Origin: Mantis religiosa
Lineage: Eukaryota; Arthropoda; Insecta; Mantodea; Mantidae
Assembly (NCBI GenBank): GCA_030765055.1
Contig: CM060947.1
Location: 221,747,795 to 221,811,794 of the forward strand
Direction: 5' to 3'
DNA: 64,000 nucleotides
Shown here: positions 22,080-32,927 of the stretch, piece by piece
How the letters are laid out: the number at the start of each line of letters is the position of its first letter
Numbering within the stretch: position 1 is the stretch's first letter
Position numbers and translations under genes: made by a program
The notes under the pieces: generated by a model
Seen by the model: only the letters and a program-made list of their open reading frames with translations
The model's database searches: none
Told to the model about the DNA's origin: nothing

Positions 22080-22322
22080 GCCCCCCTCGGTAGCGTAGAT
22101 GGTAGTATGTCTGCCTCACGTGGAGGAGGTCCCGAGTACGAATCTCGGTTAGGATGAGTTATCTGGATATGGCTTTTTTCCGAGGTTTTCCCTAATCCTT
22201 CAAGACGAATGGCAGGTAACTCTAAGCTCCATAGACTCTGGACACATTTGAGCATCATTTCATCCAATTCATTCACCATCCGATATGACTTAACGTTGGA
22301 GGACGTAAATTAAAAAAAAAAT
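22080..22322 (+). repeat. SINE-A, full-length
   Basis: Begins CCCCCTCGGTAGCGTAGATG, has the B-box region GAGTACGAATCTCGG, the conserved ACTTAACGTTGGAGGACG and a poly-A tail. Perfect 7 bp direct repeats CTATACA at 22073-22079 and 22323-22329. Confidence 0.94.
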
Positions 22323-22329
22323 CTATACA

Positions 22330-23584
22330 CGTCCTTTTATTAGAACGCCATAAGACTAAACCAGCACCAGGAATATGTGAAATACTTAAATAATAATAAT
22401 TTATAAAGTTTCTGAAATAAAGCTCAATTCCAAAGAGACTTAAACGGTGTAGGCTAGTTCAAGGGTTTTCTTACTTCATAGCTTATTTATTATACGTAAG
22501 TGTTTGTATGTGCCTATGTGTCTGCAAAAATTAGTGCATTACATGTAGGCTATAAATATCAATATATGCTGCTATACTTAAATTGTTTGGTATATAAATA
22601 TAATATTCAGGTAAAATTTGTATCTATATAGGTATATAAGTTAAAACTTTACTGATATTGATAATTTCTTCACTTTCATCTGATACCTGTCAGATAGAAA
22701 TGGTCTATGAAACACATTCTAATTTTGCGTCACAAGTGTTGAAAGATAATATGTGATTCCAAAGTTCTTGTAATATAATAAGAATTACAAAAGTGCATGA
22801 TCGAACTTTACTTCAAACTAATTGGGTACAAAATAGTTCCCGTTACACCATAAATAAGTAAGGAATGGATACGTATCAGAATTAGGCTACCAATTTTATT
22901 ACATGTTAATCATTGTAAATTAGGAAATTTTTTCTTAAACTTCTTTTTATATTATAATCAACATTCTTAGTAGTCTATATTAAGTAGTTGTAAGGCGACA
23001 GAAAATTTATAGACTGTTTCCCAAGTGAAGTAGGAGTGAGGAATTTTCTCGTGTACCGTATTCATCTCTATTGGAATGTACTTTTTGTAGGTATGTTTTA
23101 AGTGAAAACTACGTGATTTTTATATTTTATGCAAATGTGGTACCAAGTGGAATCTACAAAGTTTTAGTATGCTATTATTGTGATTATCTAAAAGAAAAGG
23201 CTCTGTCGTACCACATCGGGCGATAATGATTTCGCCACCAAAGGGGTCGCAATGTTCCAATTCCAGAATTGGAAACTTCGGGTACAGTGAGGGAGTCGAT
23301 TTAAGGAAGTAGGAGCATTCTGTGATATTTCACACCTTCTTGCTGTCTGTGATATCAGGGTTATTTTTCATTTTTAAATTCCTTGTAATTAGTAAGAGGA
23401 TCTGTACCGAAGTACTATTAAAGGAGCTAAAATAAAGTGGTTTCCATAAATACTTCCTGGAAACGAAATTCTTGTAAATCATAACATAGCTGCATCAAGA
23501 AAGGGAGGAAAAATGAGTTTAATAAGTTCATCTTTGAAATGAAAATTGCTACTTATGCAATATTGTGTAGCCATTGTTTATTAG
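22330..23584. other. Intergenic, no feature seen
   Basis: Strongly AT-rich; no coding or repeat similarity recognised. Confidence 0.45.
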
Positions 23585-23595
23585 AATTATTGTTT

Positions 23596-24701
23596 ACCGA
23601 CCTGGATGGTTCAGTCGGTTACATCTGGGGCCTACATTCGGGAGGCACGCGTTTGATTCCCGTGACCGACCTAACTGACTCACGAACTTTTCGGCGGTTT
23701 TCTCCGGTCACTAGGTGAAAAATGAGTAAGCTAATTACTTTCCCCGAATTTCCTGTGCCTCCTCTCATCTCATATCATCTCTCATCTAGTGGTTTATTTC
23801 AGGGTGGAAGTGACGACGGTGCATGGCAGGATGATATGCTCCGAGTGAACATTTGATCCTCCGGCGGGACGGATTCCTTCTCCAAACCAGCCTCGTGACT
23901 GTTTCGGTGCCACTGCAGGTGAGATGATGATTGTCCTTAACCCACCGCTGGGGAATTTCTATGTAATCCTTGTTTCACTTAAGGTTTCCCCGTACCTCTA
24001 GGTCACGTGGCCTAATCCCCTCTCTTTAGCTGCTGTCGTGGTAAAGAATGTTGTGTGGTGAAAACATTTCCGTTATTTAACATGGTGAAATATCTTTATA
24101 TCTTGGAAGAGATTTGTAAAATTTATATTTTCGCAACTGTTTGAATTAAATATATTACACTACATTTTTAATTTCTCTGAAATGCCTGTTAATTCCTAAG
24201 CGAAGTAAAGAGGAGGTTCCATTGCTTTAGCCCGCCATTCAGATGATACTATAGCACGTGCTTTAGCGGTAGTGGTGACATATTTGTTTATATGACGCTT
24301 ATCACTGACCTTGTTTTGAACTGTATTAGTCATATATTGCCATTCGAAGGTGTTTTGTGCTGAGTGCGAGAGCTAAATTATTTTAATGGTCGTTTACTGC
24401 AGGTTTAAATGTGACGGGATGACACCGGCTATCGCATATGGCGCGAAAGCATTAGCCAATTAGAGTGAGCGGAAGGTAGTTGCACGCGCAGTGATACATG
24501 TCAGCGGGGCAAGGTTATATGCAACAGAGTAGTAAAGTGTATGGGCCCCGCCCTCTGTACTGTAGTCACTCCTTGGGGTGACCACCCTCTGTCTCCACTC
24601 AGCTACTCTTCCGTCCCGGGGGTGTCCCATTTGGGGCACAGGTACCACAGACCAGTCTGGCCGTGGTGCCAAATCCCTTCCGTGAAATCCAATCCAATTA
24701 T
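23596..24701 (+). repeat. Long tRNA-headed SINE-D with internal insert
   Basis: Head CCGACCTGGATGGTTCAGTC with GTTTGATTCCCGTGACC (A- and B-box-like), a long body with GGCGGTTTTCTCCGGTCAC, TCTCATCTAGTGGTTTATTT and GATATGCTCCGAGTGAACA, and an end with GGGGGTGTCCCATTTGGGGC and AATCCAATCCAATTA. Flanked by perfect 11 bp direct repeats AATTATTGTTT (23585-23595, 24702-24712). It is about 510 bp longer than the inverse copy at 56233-56828. The extra DNA lies between about 23970 and 24550 and has no recognisable identity. Confidence 0.85.
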
Positions 24702-24712
24702 AATTATTGTTT

Positions 24713-25349
24713 CCTAACTTACTGTTCCCAATAATGTCTAAGCATAAATATAAATATTATTAATAATAAAAATAATATTTAGAAGTACTAATAATAATAA
24801 GTATATATTTACATACCAGATTTTATTAAAATTTGTTGAACGGATGTAAAATACCCAATGTGATGTACTCATTTGTGTTGCAAACCATCTTCACTTCAAG
24901 TGACGCAGAAAACCATGTAGAGAAATGTTATATTACGTATTTGCTTCGGGGTACAATGGGCATAAAACAATAAAGTAGGCTAAATCAATTGCCAAATATT
25001 TTAGTCGCCGTGTGACAGTCTTAACATTTTGTACTACACGCATTATCAGGAGGAGAAAAAATGAATAATAACTTTCCATATGGAAACGGAATTGAAAGGT
25101 TCAAACCAATAACACAAAATAATTATGTGGCCTAAATTAATTGTTTTAACGAATATTTAATTGTTATGTAATAGACGATTTTATCTTATTACCTTTGTTG
25201 GTTACTAGAATGAAAAGCACTTCAAATAATGCACCCAGAACTTCGAGACACACATTTAATTTTTCTAGAAAATATCTTAAACATACGTTAATTTAATCTT
25301 GCGTTCACAACCCTTTTTGAGAGAGTCTACCTGTTCGAAAAGAATTACA
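24713..25349. other. Intergenic, no feature seen
   Basis: Very AT-rich with TAA/AAT-type low-complexity sequence near 24750-24800. Confidence 0.45.
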
Positions 25350-26090
25350 TCTAAAGAAAAGTGGACCTTCGTTTTCTTTTGACAAGTTATGTATGGCCTC
25401 CTTGCAATATCCTGAAATTAAGTACAAGATTAATAGTTGATTTTCTCTCTCATAATATGGGAATAACACAAGCTAACTTGAAAACAGTAGCAATGTATAC
25501 GGACAGCAAAATTACACTGCAGTTGACACAATACCAAAACTCATAACCAACTTATAGATGCTGTAAGAGACAAACTAAGAGAATTAAATATAAAGGAATG
25601 GATAGTGGAAACAGGATAGGCAAAGGTCCACATAGGAGTAGAAGGAAACTATATCGCAGATATACTTGCAAAACAAGCAACAACAAATAATAATACAGAT
25701 AGCTACAACAGAATTCCTAAAAGTGCCATCAGGTAAAGAAAATTACCAGAAGAGGCACTCGAAAGTTGGGAATGGCAAAACACATCAAAAGGACAAGACA
25801 CAAAGCAGTATTCTTCCATGGCAGCGAAACGACTAGAACCAAAAGGTATCCTAACAACAAACCTCACAGCTTAGTATCTCAATAGAACATGGAAGGTTGA
25901 AAGCCTATTACAAGAGACTCCACATAATCGATTATGCTACATGCACTTGCAGCAGAAGAGACGAACTTCAGATCACATCATCTATGACTGCAAAATATGG
26001 AAGGACCAAAGAAAAAGCTAACGATGCAAATAAACAGGAAAAGTGGGAAGTGGCCAGTAGATGTAACAGCACTTGTGGGCTAGTATCTAA
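25350..26090 (+). pseudogene. LINE ORF2 C-terminus with RNase H, degraded
   Basis: Encodes VAMYTDSKITLQLTQYQNS (RNase H strand with the third catalytic aspartate), then IKEWIVETG-stop-AKVHIGVEGNYIADILAKQA, the terminal RNase H motif, then a C-terminal domain with SWEWQNTSKGQDTKQY and a broken cysteine/histidine cluster (TSDHIIYDCKIWKD). Two or more stops and frameshifts. This arrangement is typical of ORF2 of RNase H-bearing LINEs. The RT domain is absent. Confidence 0.8.
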
Positions 26091-26370
26091 GGGACCTCAA
26101 AGGACCACAATCAATCCATAAAGTGAAGGATAACTAAAACAGAAGTGCAAATAATTGAGTTAATTCTAAAAAAGGTAAGTGGGGGAAGATAGAAGTTGGG
26201 ATAAGGCGGAAGTTTCGTAATATTTTGTTTATCGAAGACTAGATAGCAACACTTACCACAGTCTAGCATAGGGGCATGCAGTTGGAAGTGTGCCGTAAAC
26301 TTGGTAAGCACAAGCAATGTAATATTTCTTGGCCTATATGTAAGATCTAGCACTTGATGTACTGCATGGA

Positions 26371-27295
26371 GCCCCTCAAAATCCAACCTCTGCGGTCCTC
26401 GTACCGAGGGGTGGGCAACAGGAAGTAGGGGACTGACTGATGGGGTGATGTACGGTGGGGACTTGATGTACCCCACGACCGCTACGGCTGCCGAGAAGGC
26501 CCATCAGTAACCCTGAAAACTGGCAGAAGAGGCTCTGGTACTATTCCCCAGGGACCTACTACGGTAGGTACGGGATTGGCGATCCCGGGGTCCCTAGCCA
26601 CTCACCCTCAATTCATCCCCTTCATCTCCATCAACTGTGCCACGTTAAGCTACTGCTTGTCAGTAAGCATCACATTCTTCCTCTTCTAGTTTTTATTATC
26701 ATTATTGGCACGTAAGGTATTAGGTTTATAACTCCTGTCTCACCAGCAGGGATCTATCCTATCTCCGTGGTTCTGTCCCACGGTTTTCAGCGCGGCTTCC
26801 GACATGTGTGCTCTCCGGAGGTCTCAAAAGTGAAGGTTGAGCGGACCATTCGCACTGCCCCTATGTGTAGCCTTAGGTGCGGAGCCCGTCCACACCGTCA
26901 AGTACACCCACGTAGCTCCTTGAGGGCCCGGTCTGTGTTAATCTCCCGACGGCCGTGTTGCCGTTGGGTTAGTATCACGGACCGGACGTGTTACCGCTGA
27001 CGGAACCCCGGTGTAATCAACCACAAGTCCCCTGAATCCGCGTGTGCCCTTTATGCGCAGCGCGGCCTAAAGTGGGGAGCCACAGGCGGTTATTCCTGTG
27101 GTAGGGGCATAAAGCCGGGGTGTGCGTGGTGAACGGTTTACCCATACGGACAAGCAGTGGATATTGAAGGGTAGCTTTTCTGAGGTACAAATGAGATCGG
27201 TCATGGGTGGGGTCCCCATGACGGCACAGACCGTGAAGATTCGGTGTCTTTCTCTCTTTATCCCCCGGATGGCAGGCTGACGCCGACGGTTCCGG
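26371..27295 (+). promoter_or_regulatory. 5' UTR of the I-like LINE (internal promoter expected)
   Basis: GC-rich leader starting GCCCCTCAAAATCCAACC immediately after the target duplication. LINEs of this type rely on an internal promoter downstream of the start; no TATA box is evident. Several short upstream ATG frames occur (for example 26767-27000), none with recognisable motifs. Confidence 0.5.
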
Positions 27296-28459
27296 ATGGG
27301 GGTCAATATCATCATGTCTCCGCGCAAAACCTCCTTCATTGACCCTTACTTATTGATGACCTTGGCATGTGATGGCAAAACGTTTAAGGATATAAGCCCA
27401 TTTTATATAAAGCGTGAGCTCGATAAAATCAGTGGCCCTGTCAAAAACGCTACGCGTCTCCGCGACGGCAACTTCCTACTAGAGACCACAACTGCAGAGC
27501 AATCTAAGAAACTTCAAAAACCGTCTTTGTTGGGCTCCTATCCGATCCGGGTATCCCCACACAAAACGCTCAATACCTGCAGAGGAGTAGTCACCACCTC
27601 CAGTATAGATGGTCTAGCAAACGAAGAAATAGTAAGTTGCCTCTCCGACCAACTAGTTTGTCAGGCGTACCGGCTAACTCGAAAACAAGATGGCAAGGAG
27701 TACCCGCTACGTACGGTTTTTCTTACTTTCGCCGGGACTAAGCTACCCGAGTACATCTATTGCGGCTATGAACGTGCTAGCGTCCGCCAGTATGTCCCGA
27801 ACCCCATGCGCTGTTTCGAATATCAGCGGTTCGGACAAACTAAGGTCACATGTACCAATCCTGCTCTTTGTGAGCAATGTGGCCTACCGAAGCACGACGA
27901 TCCAAACTGCAGCCGAACACCTTGTTGCGGGAACTGTGGCGGCAGTCACCTCTCTAGTTCGCGACAGTACCCTAGATTCATGGACGAAAAGAGCATTCAG
28001 GAGCTACGTGTAAAGGAACGCCTGACTTTTCCAGAGGCACGGCGGCGCTTCGAACAACTGAAGCCTCCTAACACTACTACTGGATATGCATTAGCAGCTC
28101 GCCGTACTCCCAACACCACTGTTGCTGTTCAACACGTCCCTGTCGCCCACGCCTCCACGCAGACTGACTTTATAGCCGTTAAACCCACGTCTCAGACTGC
28201 TTGTATATGCACCAGCACAGCCTCCGCTTCAGCCGTACAGACTCCAGCCACCAAGCCATCACCGAGTAACAACAATCCAGTAGTAATAGTGAAAAATCGA
28301 TCCCGAAGTCGCTCGCCTTCGATTAGATCCCGGTCTCGTTCTACGAGCCGTAGGAGTTCTGACTCCCGAACATCAGCGGAGTCACAGGAGGCTAACGATT
28401 TTCGAGTCGTAGGGCCCAAGTCAGCCAAGGTCAAGAAAAAAGTTAAAACGGCCCGTTAA
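27296..28459 (+). CDS. LINE ORF1, gag-like RNA-binding protein
   Basis: 387 residues if the first ATG is used; a second ATG at codon 7 (27314) is equally plausible. ORF1 proteins coat LINE RNA and act as nucleic-acid chaperones. About residues 173-222 should hold three CCHC knuckles. The middle one is intact (CEQCGLPKHDDPNC). The first reads CFEYQRFGQTKVTC, with tyrosine and glutamine replacing a cysteine and the histidine. The third (CGNCGGSHLSSSRQYPRF) has tyrosine for its last cysteine. The C-terminus (roughly residues 334-362) is rich in Arg-Ser pairs (RSRSRSPS, RSRSTSRRSS). The frame is otherwise open. The TAA stop at 28457-28459 is in the same frame as ORF2. Confidence 0.92.
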   Translation: MGVNIIMSPRKTSFIDPYLLMTLACDGKTFKDISPFYIKRELDKISGPVKNATRLRDGNFLLETTTAEQSKKLQKPSLLGSYPIRVSPHKTLNTCRGVVTTSSIDGLANEEIVSCLSDQLVCQAYRLTRKQDGKEYPLRTVFLTFAGTKLPEYIYCGYERASVRQYVPNPMRCFEYQRFGQTKVTCTNPALCEQCGLPKHDDPNCSRTPCCGNCGGSHLSSSRQYPRFMDEKSIQELRVKERLTFPEARRRFEQLKPPNTTTGYALAARRTPNTTVAVQHVPVAHASTQTDFIAVKPTSQTACICTSTASASAVQTPATKPSPSNNNPVVIVKNRSRSRSPSIRSRSRSTSRRSSDSRTSAESQEANDFRVVGPKSAKVKKKVKTAR

Positions 28460-31400
28460 AAATTCTTCTTGGGAATAATCCAGTGGAATGTCAATGGTTT
28501 TCGAGCTCGTGCTCAAGACCTACAACATTTAGTTTCTCAACGGTCACCGTCAATTATTTGCCTCCAGGAAACTCACTTACATCCCAATCACTCGTTACAC
28601 CTTCACTCTTTCTCTGCATTTAGAAGCGACTCTCTTGCAGGTATGCGTGCGAGTGGTGGCGTTGCTACCTTAGTTTCGCCTAACATCTCAGCCGCCAATG
28701 TTCCTCTCACCACACCATTGCAAGCTGTGGCCGTTCGGATACAGCTGGAGAGCATCAGTTTTACCATCTGTAATATGTACCTGCCGCCGCTCAGTATAGT
28801 TCCAGAGCGTGATCTTCAAGCTCTATTGGCTCAGCTCCCCTCACCACTACTCCTTGTGGGAGATTTGAATGCCAAGCACACGCTCTGGGGATCAGACACT
28901 GATGACGCCCGTGGATGCCTCCTCGTAGACGTCTTCGATAAGTCTGACCTGCTTCTGCTAAATACTGGTGACCCGACATTCCTATCATCCGCTTATGGTA
29001 CACATTCCGTACTAGACCTTTCTTTCTGCAGTCCGTCATTAATACCACTACTTGAGTGGTCAGTACTCTCCGACCTCTTTGGCAGTGATCATTACCCCAT
29101 TAACATTCATTTTTCTGGCCGCCAATGTGTACCTTCTCGACATCCTCGCTGGATTATTTCCAAAGCTAATTGGGGAAAATTCCATTCCCTGATAAACCTT
29201 ATCGATGATGGTTTCGACACCATCGATGAAATGGTCGAATATTTTACTTGCTCGATCCTGCTCGCTGCAGAATCCAGCATTCCTCGAGGTTCATCTACAC
29301 CACGTCGTATCCCTGTACCGTGGTGGTCTGAGGAATGCAGTTTGGCTGTCAAAGCACGCAAACGTGCTTTGCGCGTTTTTCAGCGGCACCCGACAGAAGG
29401 GAACTTCGTCGCCTTCAAACGTTCTCGCGCTAGGGTACGCTTCATTCTGCGCAACGCAGAGCGTAATACTTGGGAAACCTATGTCTCTTCCCTTTCCCGG
29501 CGCAGTTCTAACCAACAAGTATGGTCAGCTGTTCGGCGGATGTATGGCAAGTATCGCCGGACGGTAATTCCCGGCCTTGACATCAACGGTTCCATGTGCA
29601 CCACCGAGCAGGACATAGCTGAAGCCCTAGCTACAACATTTGCTGCTACTAGCCAAACTGCCCGCTATGACGCTCTCTTCCTGCCTATTAAGGAAAAGGC
29701 GGAACGGGTACAACTAAATTTTAATAGTGACTGCACCGAGCCGTACAACCAACCTTTTACCGCTGCCGAGCTCGCCCATTCTCTAGCGTTAGCAAAGGAT
29801 TCTTCTCCAGGTCCCGATGACGTACACCGGCAGATGCTACTACATCTTCCATCTGAGGCGCTATGTTTCCTATTAAACATCTATAACCGCATTTGGCATG
29901 AGCGGGTTTTCCCTTCCTCCTGGCGAGAGGGTATTGTCATCCCCATCCCTCGACCCGGAAAGGACCGCACACTTCGATCTAGCTACCGCCCCATTTGCCT
30001 GACGAGTGTCCTCTGTAAGACCTTCGAGCGAATGATAAACGCTCGGTTAAATTGGTGGCTAGAAAAACATAACCATCTGTCCAACTTGCAATGCGGTTTT
30101 CGTCGCCATCGCTCAAGTGTCGACAATCTAACACGCCTTGAGGGGTATATTTCCGATGCGTTTCTACTGAAACAGCACGCCGTGGGTGTGTTCCTCGACC
30201 TGGAGAAGGCCCATGACACCACTTGGCGGTATGGCATACTCCGTAACTTCATAGTTACGGTATGCGTGGTCATCTACCCGAGTTTTTATGCAATTTTTTA
30301 AAACTTCGCCGTTTTCGTGTGCGCATAGGAAAAACGATATCCCAGGAGCGGATACAGGAGAACGGTGTACCTCAAGGGTCGATTTTCAGCGTCACCCTTT
30401 TCGCCGTAGCGATTAACGGCATCACTAGTGCCGTTCGAAGTGGAATTCCATCATCCCTCTATGTTGACGACTTCGCAGTGTATTATAGGTCTGCCAACAT
30501 GGATCACATTGAGCGCCAACTGCAGCTGACCATCACCCAGCTAGCAGCTTGGGCGCTTCAAACCGGCTTCCGTTTTTCAGCTGCGAAGACGCAGTGTATC
30601 CACTTTCACCGCCTACGAGGTATTCACCCGCCTCCTGATCTTCATTTGAACGGCACACCCCTGCCATTTGTCTCGCGCCTGAAGTTCTTGGGCCTCTACT
30701 TGGACCGACAACTAAATTGGGAGCACCACATTCGTCACCTTCGAGAATCTTGCGATCGTTCTCTTCGGGTGCTGAAGGTATTATCTGGAGCATCTTGGGG
30801 GGGGGGGGCGATCGCACGGTAATGTTGAGGCTGTACCGCTCTCTGGTTCGGTCCAATCTGGACTATGGCAGTTTTATTTATGGCGCAGCGACCGCCTCTA
30901 AACTTCGCCTTTTAGACACCGTGCATCATACTGGCATCCGCCTTGCCACAGGAGCTTTCCGCACCATTCGAGTCGACTGCCTGTATGCAGACTCAGGCGA
31001 ACCTCCACTCCATATTCGTCGCTCGCTGTTACTCTGCTCATACGTTTCGAAGTTGGCAAGTTATCCCAATCATCCTTGTTTTAAACCAGTTCTGTTTCCA
31101 GATTTAGTCCACCGTTATATGCGCCCTGGTTCTCGGACTCGCCCTGTGGGAATAAGATTTCGGGATCTACTACATTCGCATGGCCTCCGAATGCCTCGCG
31201 TGGAGAGGTCGTCCATCTGCCACTATCCTGAATGGCAGCTCAATCGTGCGCGGTTCGATCTCGCTCTTTCAAACAACTCTAGACTCGCTACTCCACATTC
31301 GGTGTTCCAACAACTTTTTGCCGAATTACTGGACCGTTATCCTAACTATGTTCCGGTCTTTACAGACGGTTCCCAGTTAGGTAACGCTACGGGTTGCGCA

Positions 31401-32159
31401 TTCTTCATTAACGGTGAGGCTCATAAATTTCGACTTCTGGACTCCACTTCGGTCTTCTCAGCAGAGCTGTATGCCATCTTTTATTTGCTCCTTTTTATTT
31501 GCAAGTTAGCTCCTGGCTCTTTTATCGTCTACACTGACTGCCTAAGTGCTCTTCAGGCCTTGCAACAGCACACTGCCGCTCACACCCTCGTTTTCAAAAT
31601 ACAGGCCCAGATCTCGCAAATGCTCAGTCGCGGGTACAATTTTGTTTTTACTTGGACCCCAGGCCATGTGGGGATTTCCGGAAACGAGGAGGTGGACGCG
31701 GCTGCAAAGTCCGTTTACCGTTTGCCCCGGAGTTTAACAACTACTGTGCCATACCAGGATGTGCAACGTTTTTTCCGTCGCCAACTCCTCTCTGCTTGGC
31801 AGCACTCCTGGACAGCTTTGGAAGGCACACAACTCCGGGCAATTAAAGAGAGTGTACAACCCTGGCTAACTTCCTGCAGGGAAATCCGGCGTGCCGAGGT
31901 GATACTCACCCGGCTGAGAATTGGGCACACACGAGCGACACATGGCTACCTGTTAAGAGGGGAACCGGCCCCTGTGTGTGCTTCGTGTGCAGTACGCCTC
32001 ACGGTGCGGCACGTATTGCTGGATTGCCCACAGTACGCCCGCGTTCGCCAGTCTTTGGGCTTGGGAGCTAACTTGCACGGTGTTTTAGGTGACGACCCAG
32101 TGGCCGTGCATAAGGCACTGCGGTTTGCTATTGAAATTGGTTTTAATACACAAGTATAA
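28460..32159 (+). pseudogene. LINE ORF2 polyprotein (endonuclease-RT-RNase H), two frameshifts
   Basis: The frame follows the ORF1 stop directly (KFFLGIIQWNVNGF) with no ATG before about codon 65. The endonuclease spans the first 235 residues: LQETHL, LLVGDLNAKHTLWG and GSDHYPI hold its catalytic residues. RT follows: SYRPICLTSVLCKTFERMI, VFLDLEKAHDTTW (motif A; histidine where tyrosine is usual), then a frameshift near 30245, ENGVPQGSIFSVTLFAVAIN (motif B) and SLYVDDFAVYY (motif C). A 12-base G run at 30797-30808 causes a second frameshift. RNase H then runs from VFTDGSQ through SAELYAI and VYTDCLSALQAL to WTPGHVGISGNEEVD, with all four catalytic positions intact. It ends with a CASC...H...C motif near residue 430 of the last frame. 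Apart from the two frameshifts the sequence is well preserved. Confidence 0.93.
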
Positions 32160-32358
32160 CATGTATTTTATTTTTATTAATTTTAGAGATTTGAAATTAT
32201 TAGTTTTTAGATGGTTTTATGTGCTTTTAATTGTTGAGTGTTTTATTTTATTGTACCTTTTTAGTTAAATTTGTGTAGGTTTTAGGTTTTATTATTGACT
32301 TCGGGCCCAAATGACCTTGCTGTCGACGGGCCCTAAAACCCCACACTCACTCACTCAC
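32160..32358 (+). other. 3' UTR and tail of the I-like LINE
   Basis: T-rich, then TCGGGCCCAAATGACCTTGC and GACGGGCCCTAAAACCCC, where two GGGCCC blocks can pair as a stem, then (ACTC)n next to the target duplication. The stem plus short tail is the likely recognition site for the element's own RT. Confidence 0.7.
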
Positions 32359-32371
32359 TGTACTGCATGGA

Positions 32372-32927
32372 ACTTCACCTAACCGTTTTGTTCTGCCATG
32401 TGTGTCTTTGTGAGCTCATGGTAGCTCGAACCAATATGAACGGCAGTGTACACCAAAAATAAAGTTCACTTGCTTCTTCCCCCAGGCATTGGGAGAAGTT
32501 GAAAGTTCTTAAAGAGTGCTGATAAATTACATATGACCGATCATGACAGCTTGACCGATCATTCCTCAAACCTTTGCAAACATTTTGGCAGCGAGCTTTG
32601 AATACTTGGATTCATTCAAACCCTGGTCGGAGAGTTACAAGACTGCAGTTTGGTTCTCTCCTTTCTTCATTGTATCATGCCTCTAACATGCATTAAATGC
32701 ACATTTTACAAGGTGTTGTAATACAGTGCTCAATTTTATTTAATTTATTTTATTTGCTTTATTTTATTTTACTTTTTTACTTTAATTTTGTTGCACCTTT
32801 CTACGTATTGTTCTATCTTTCCCACTGTTAACTCCCATCTTTCGCTAATAATGGGGTAAGATGTAAGCTTTGTTCCAATTAGTTTAATTGTACCTTATTA
32901 TCTCTTCACATTTAAGGACACTGATTA
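32372..32927. other. Intergenic, interrupted by the LINE
   Basis: Continuation of the sequence left of 26358. T-rich, with TTTAT-type low complexity near 32735-32785. No gene recognised. Confidence 0.4.

Larger units (their letters stand above)
26371..32358 (+). mobile_element. Complete I-like LINE with 13 bp target-site duplication
   Basis: A 5,988 bp non-LTR retrotransposon bounded by perfect direct repeats TGTACTGCATGGA at 26358-26370 and 32359-32371. Order: 925 bp 5' UTR, ORF1 (gag-like), ORF2 (endonuclease, RT, RNase H, C-terminal cysteine motif), 199 bp 3' UTR ending in ACTC repeats. GC content is much higher than in the flanks. RNase H in ORF2 and three-knuckle ORF1 place it in the I superfamily (I/Nimb-like); the exact clade needs a tree. 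Full length and a perfect duplication suggest a relatively recent insertion, although ORF2 has two frameshifts. Confidence 0.95.

Noticed and set aside
28192..28434. Minus-strand ORFs within the I-like LINE (also 28791-29048, 29107-29361, 29983-30273)
   Set aside because: Antisense of well-supported ORF1 and ORF2 coding sequence.
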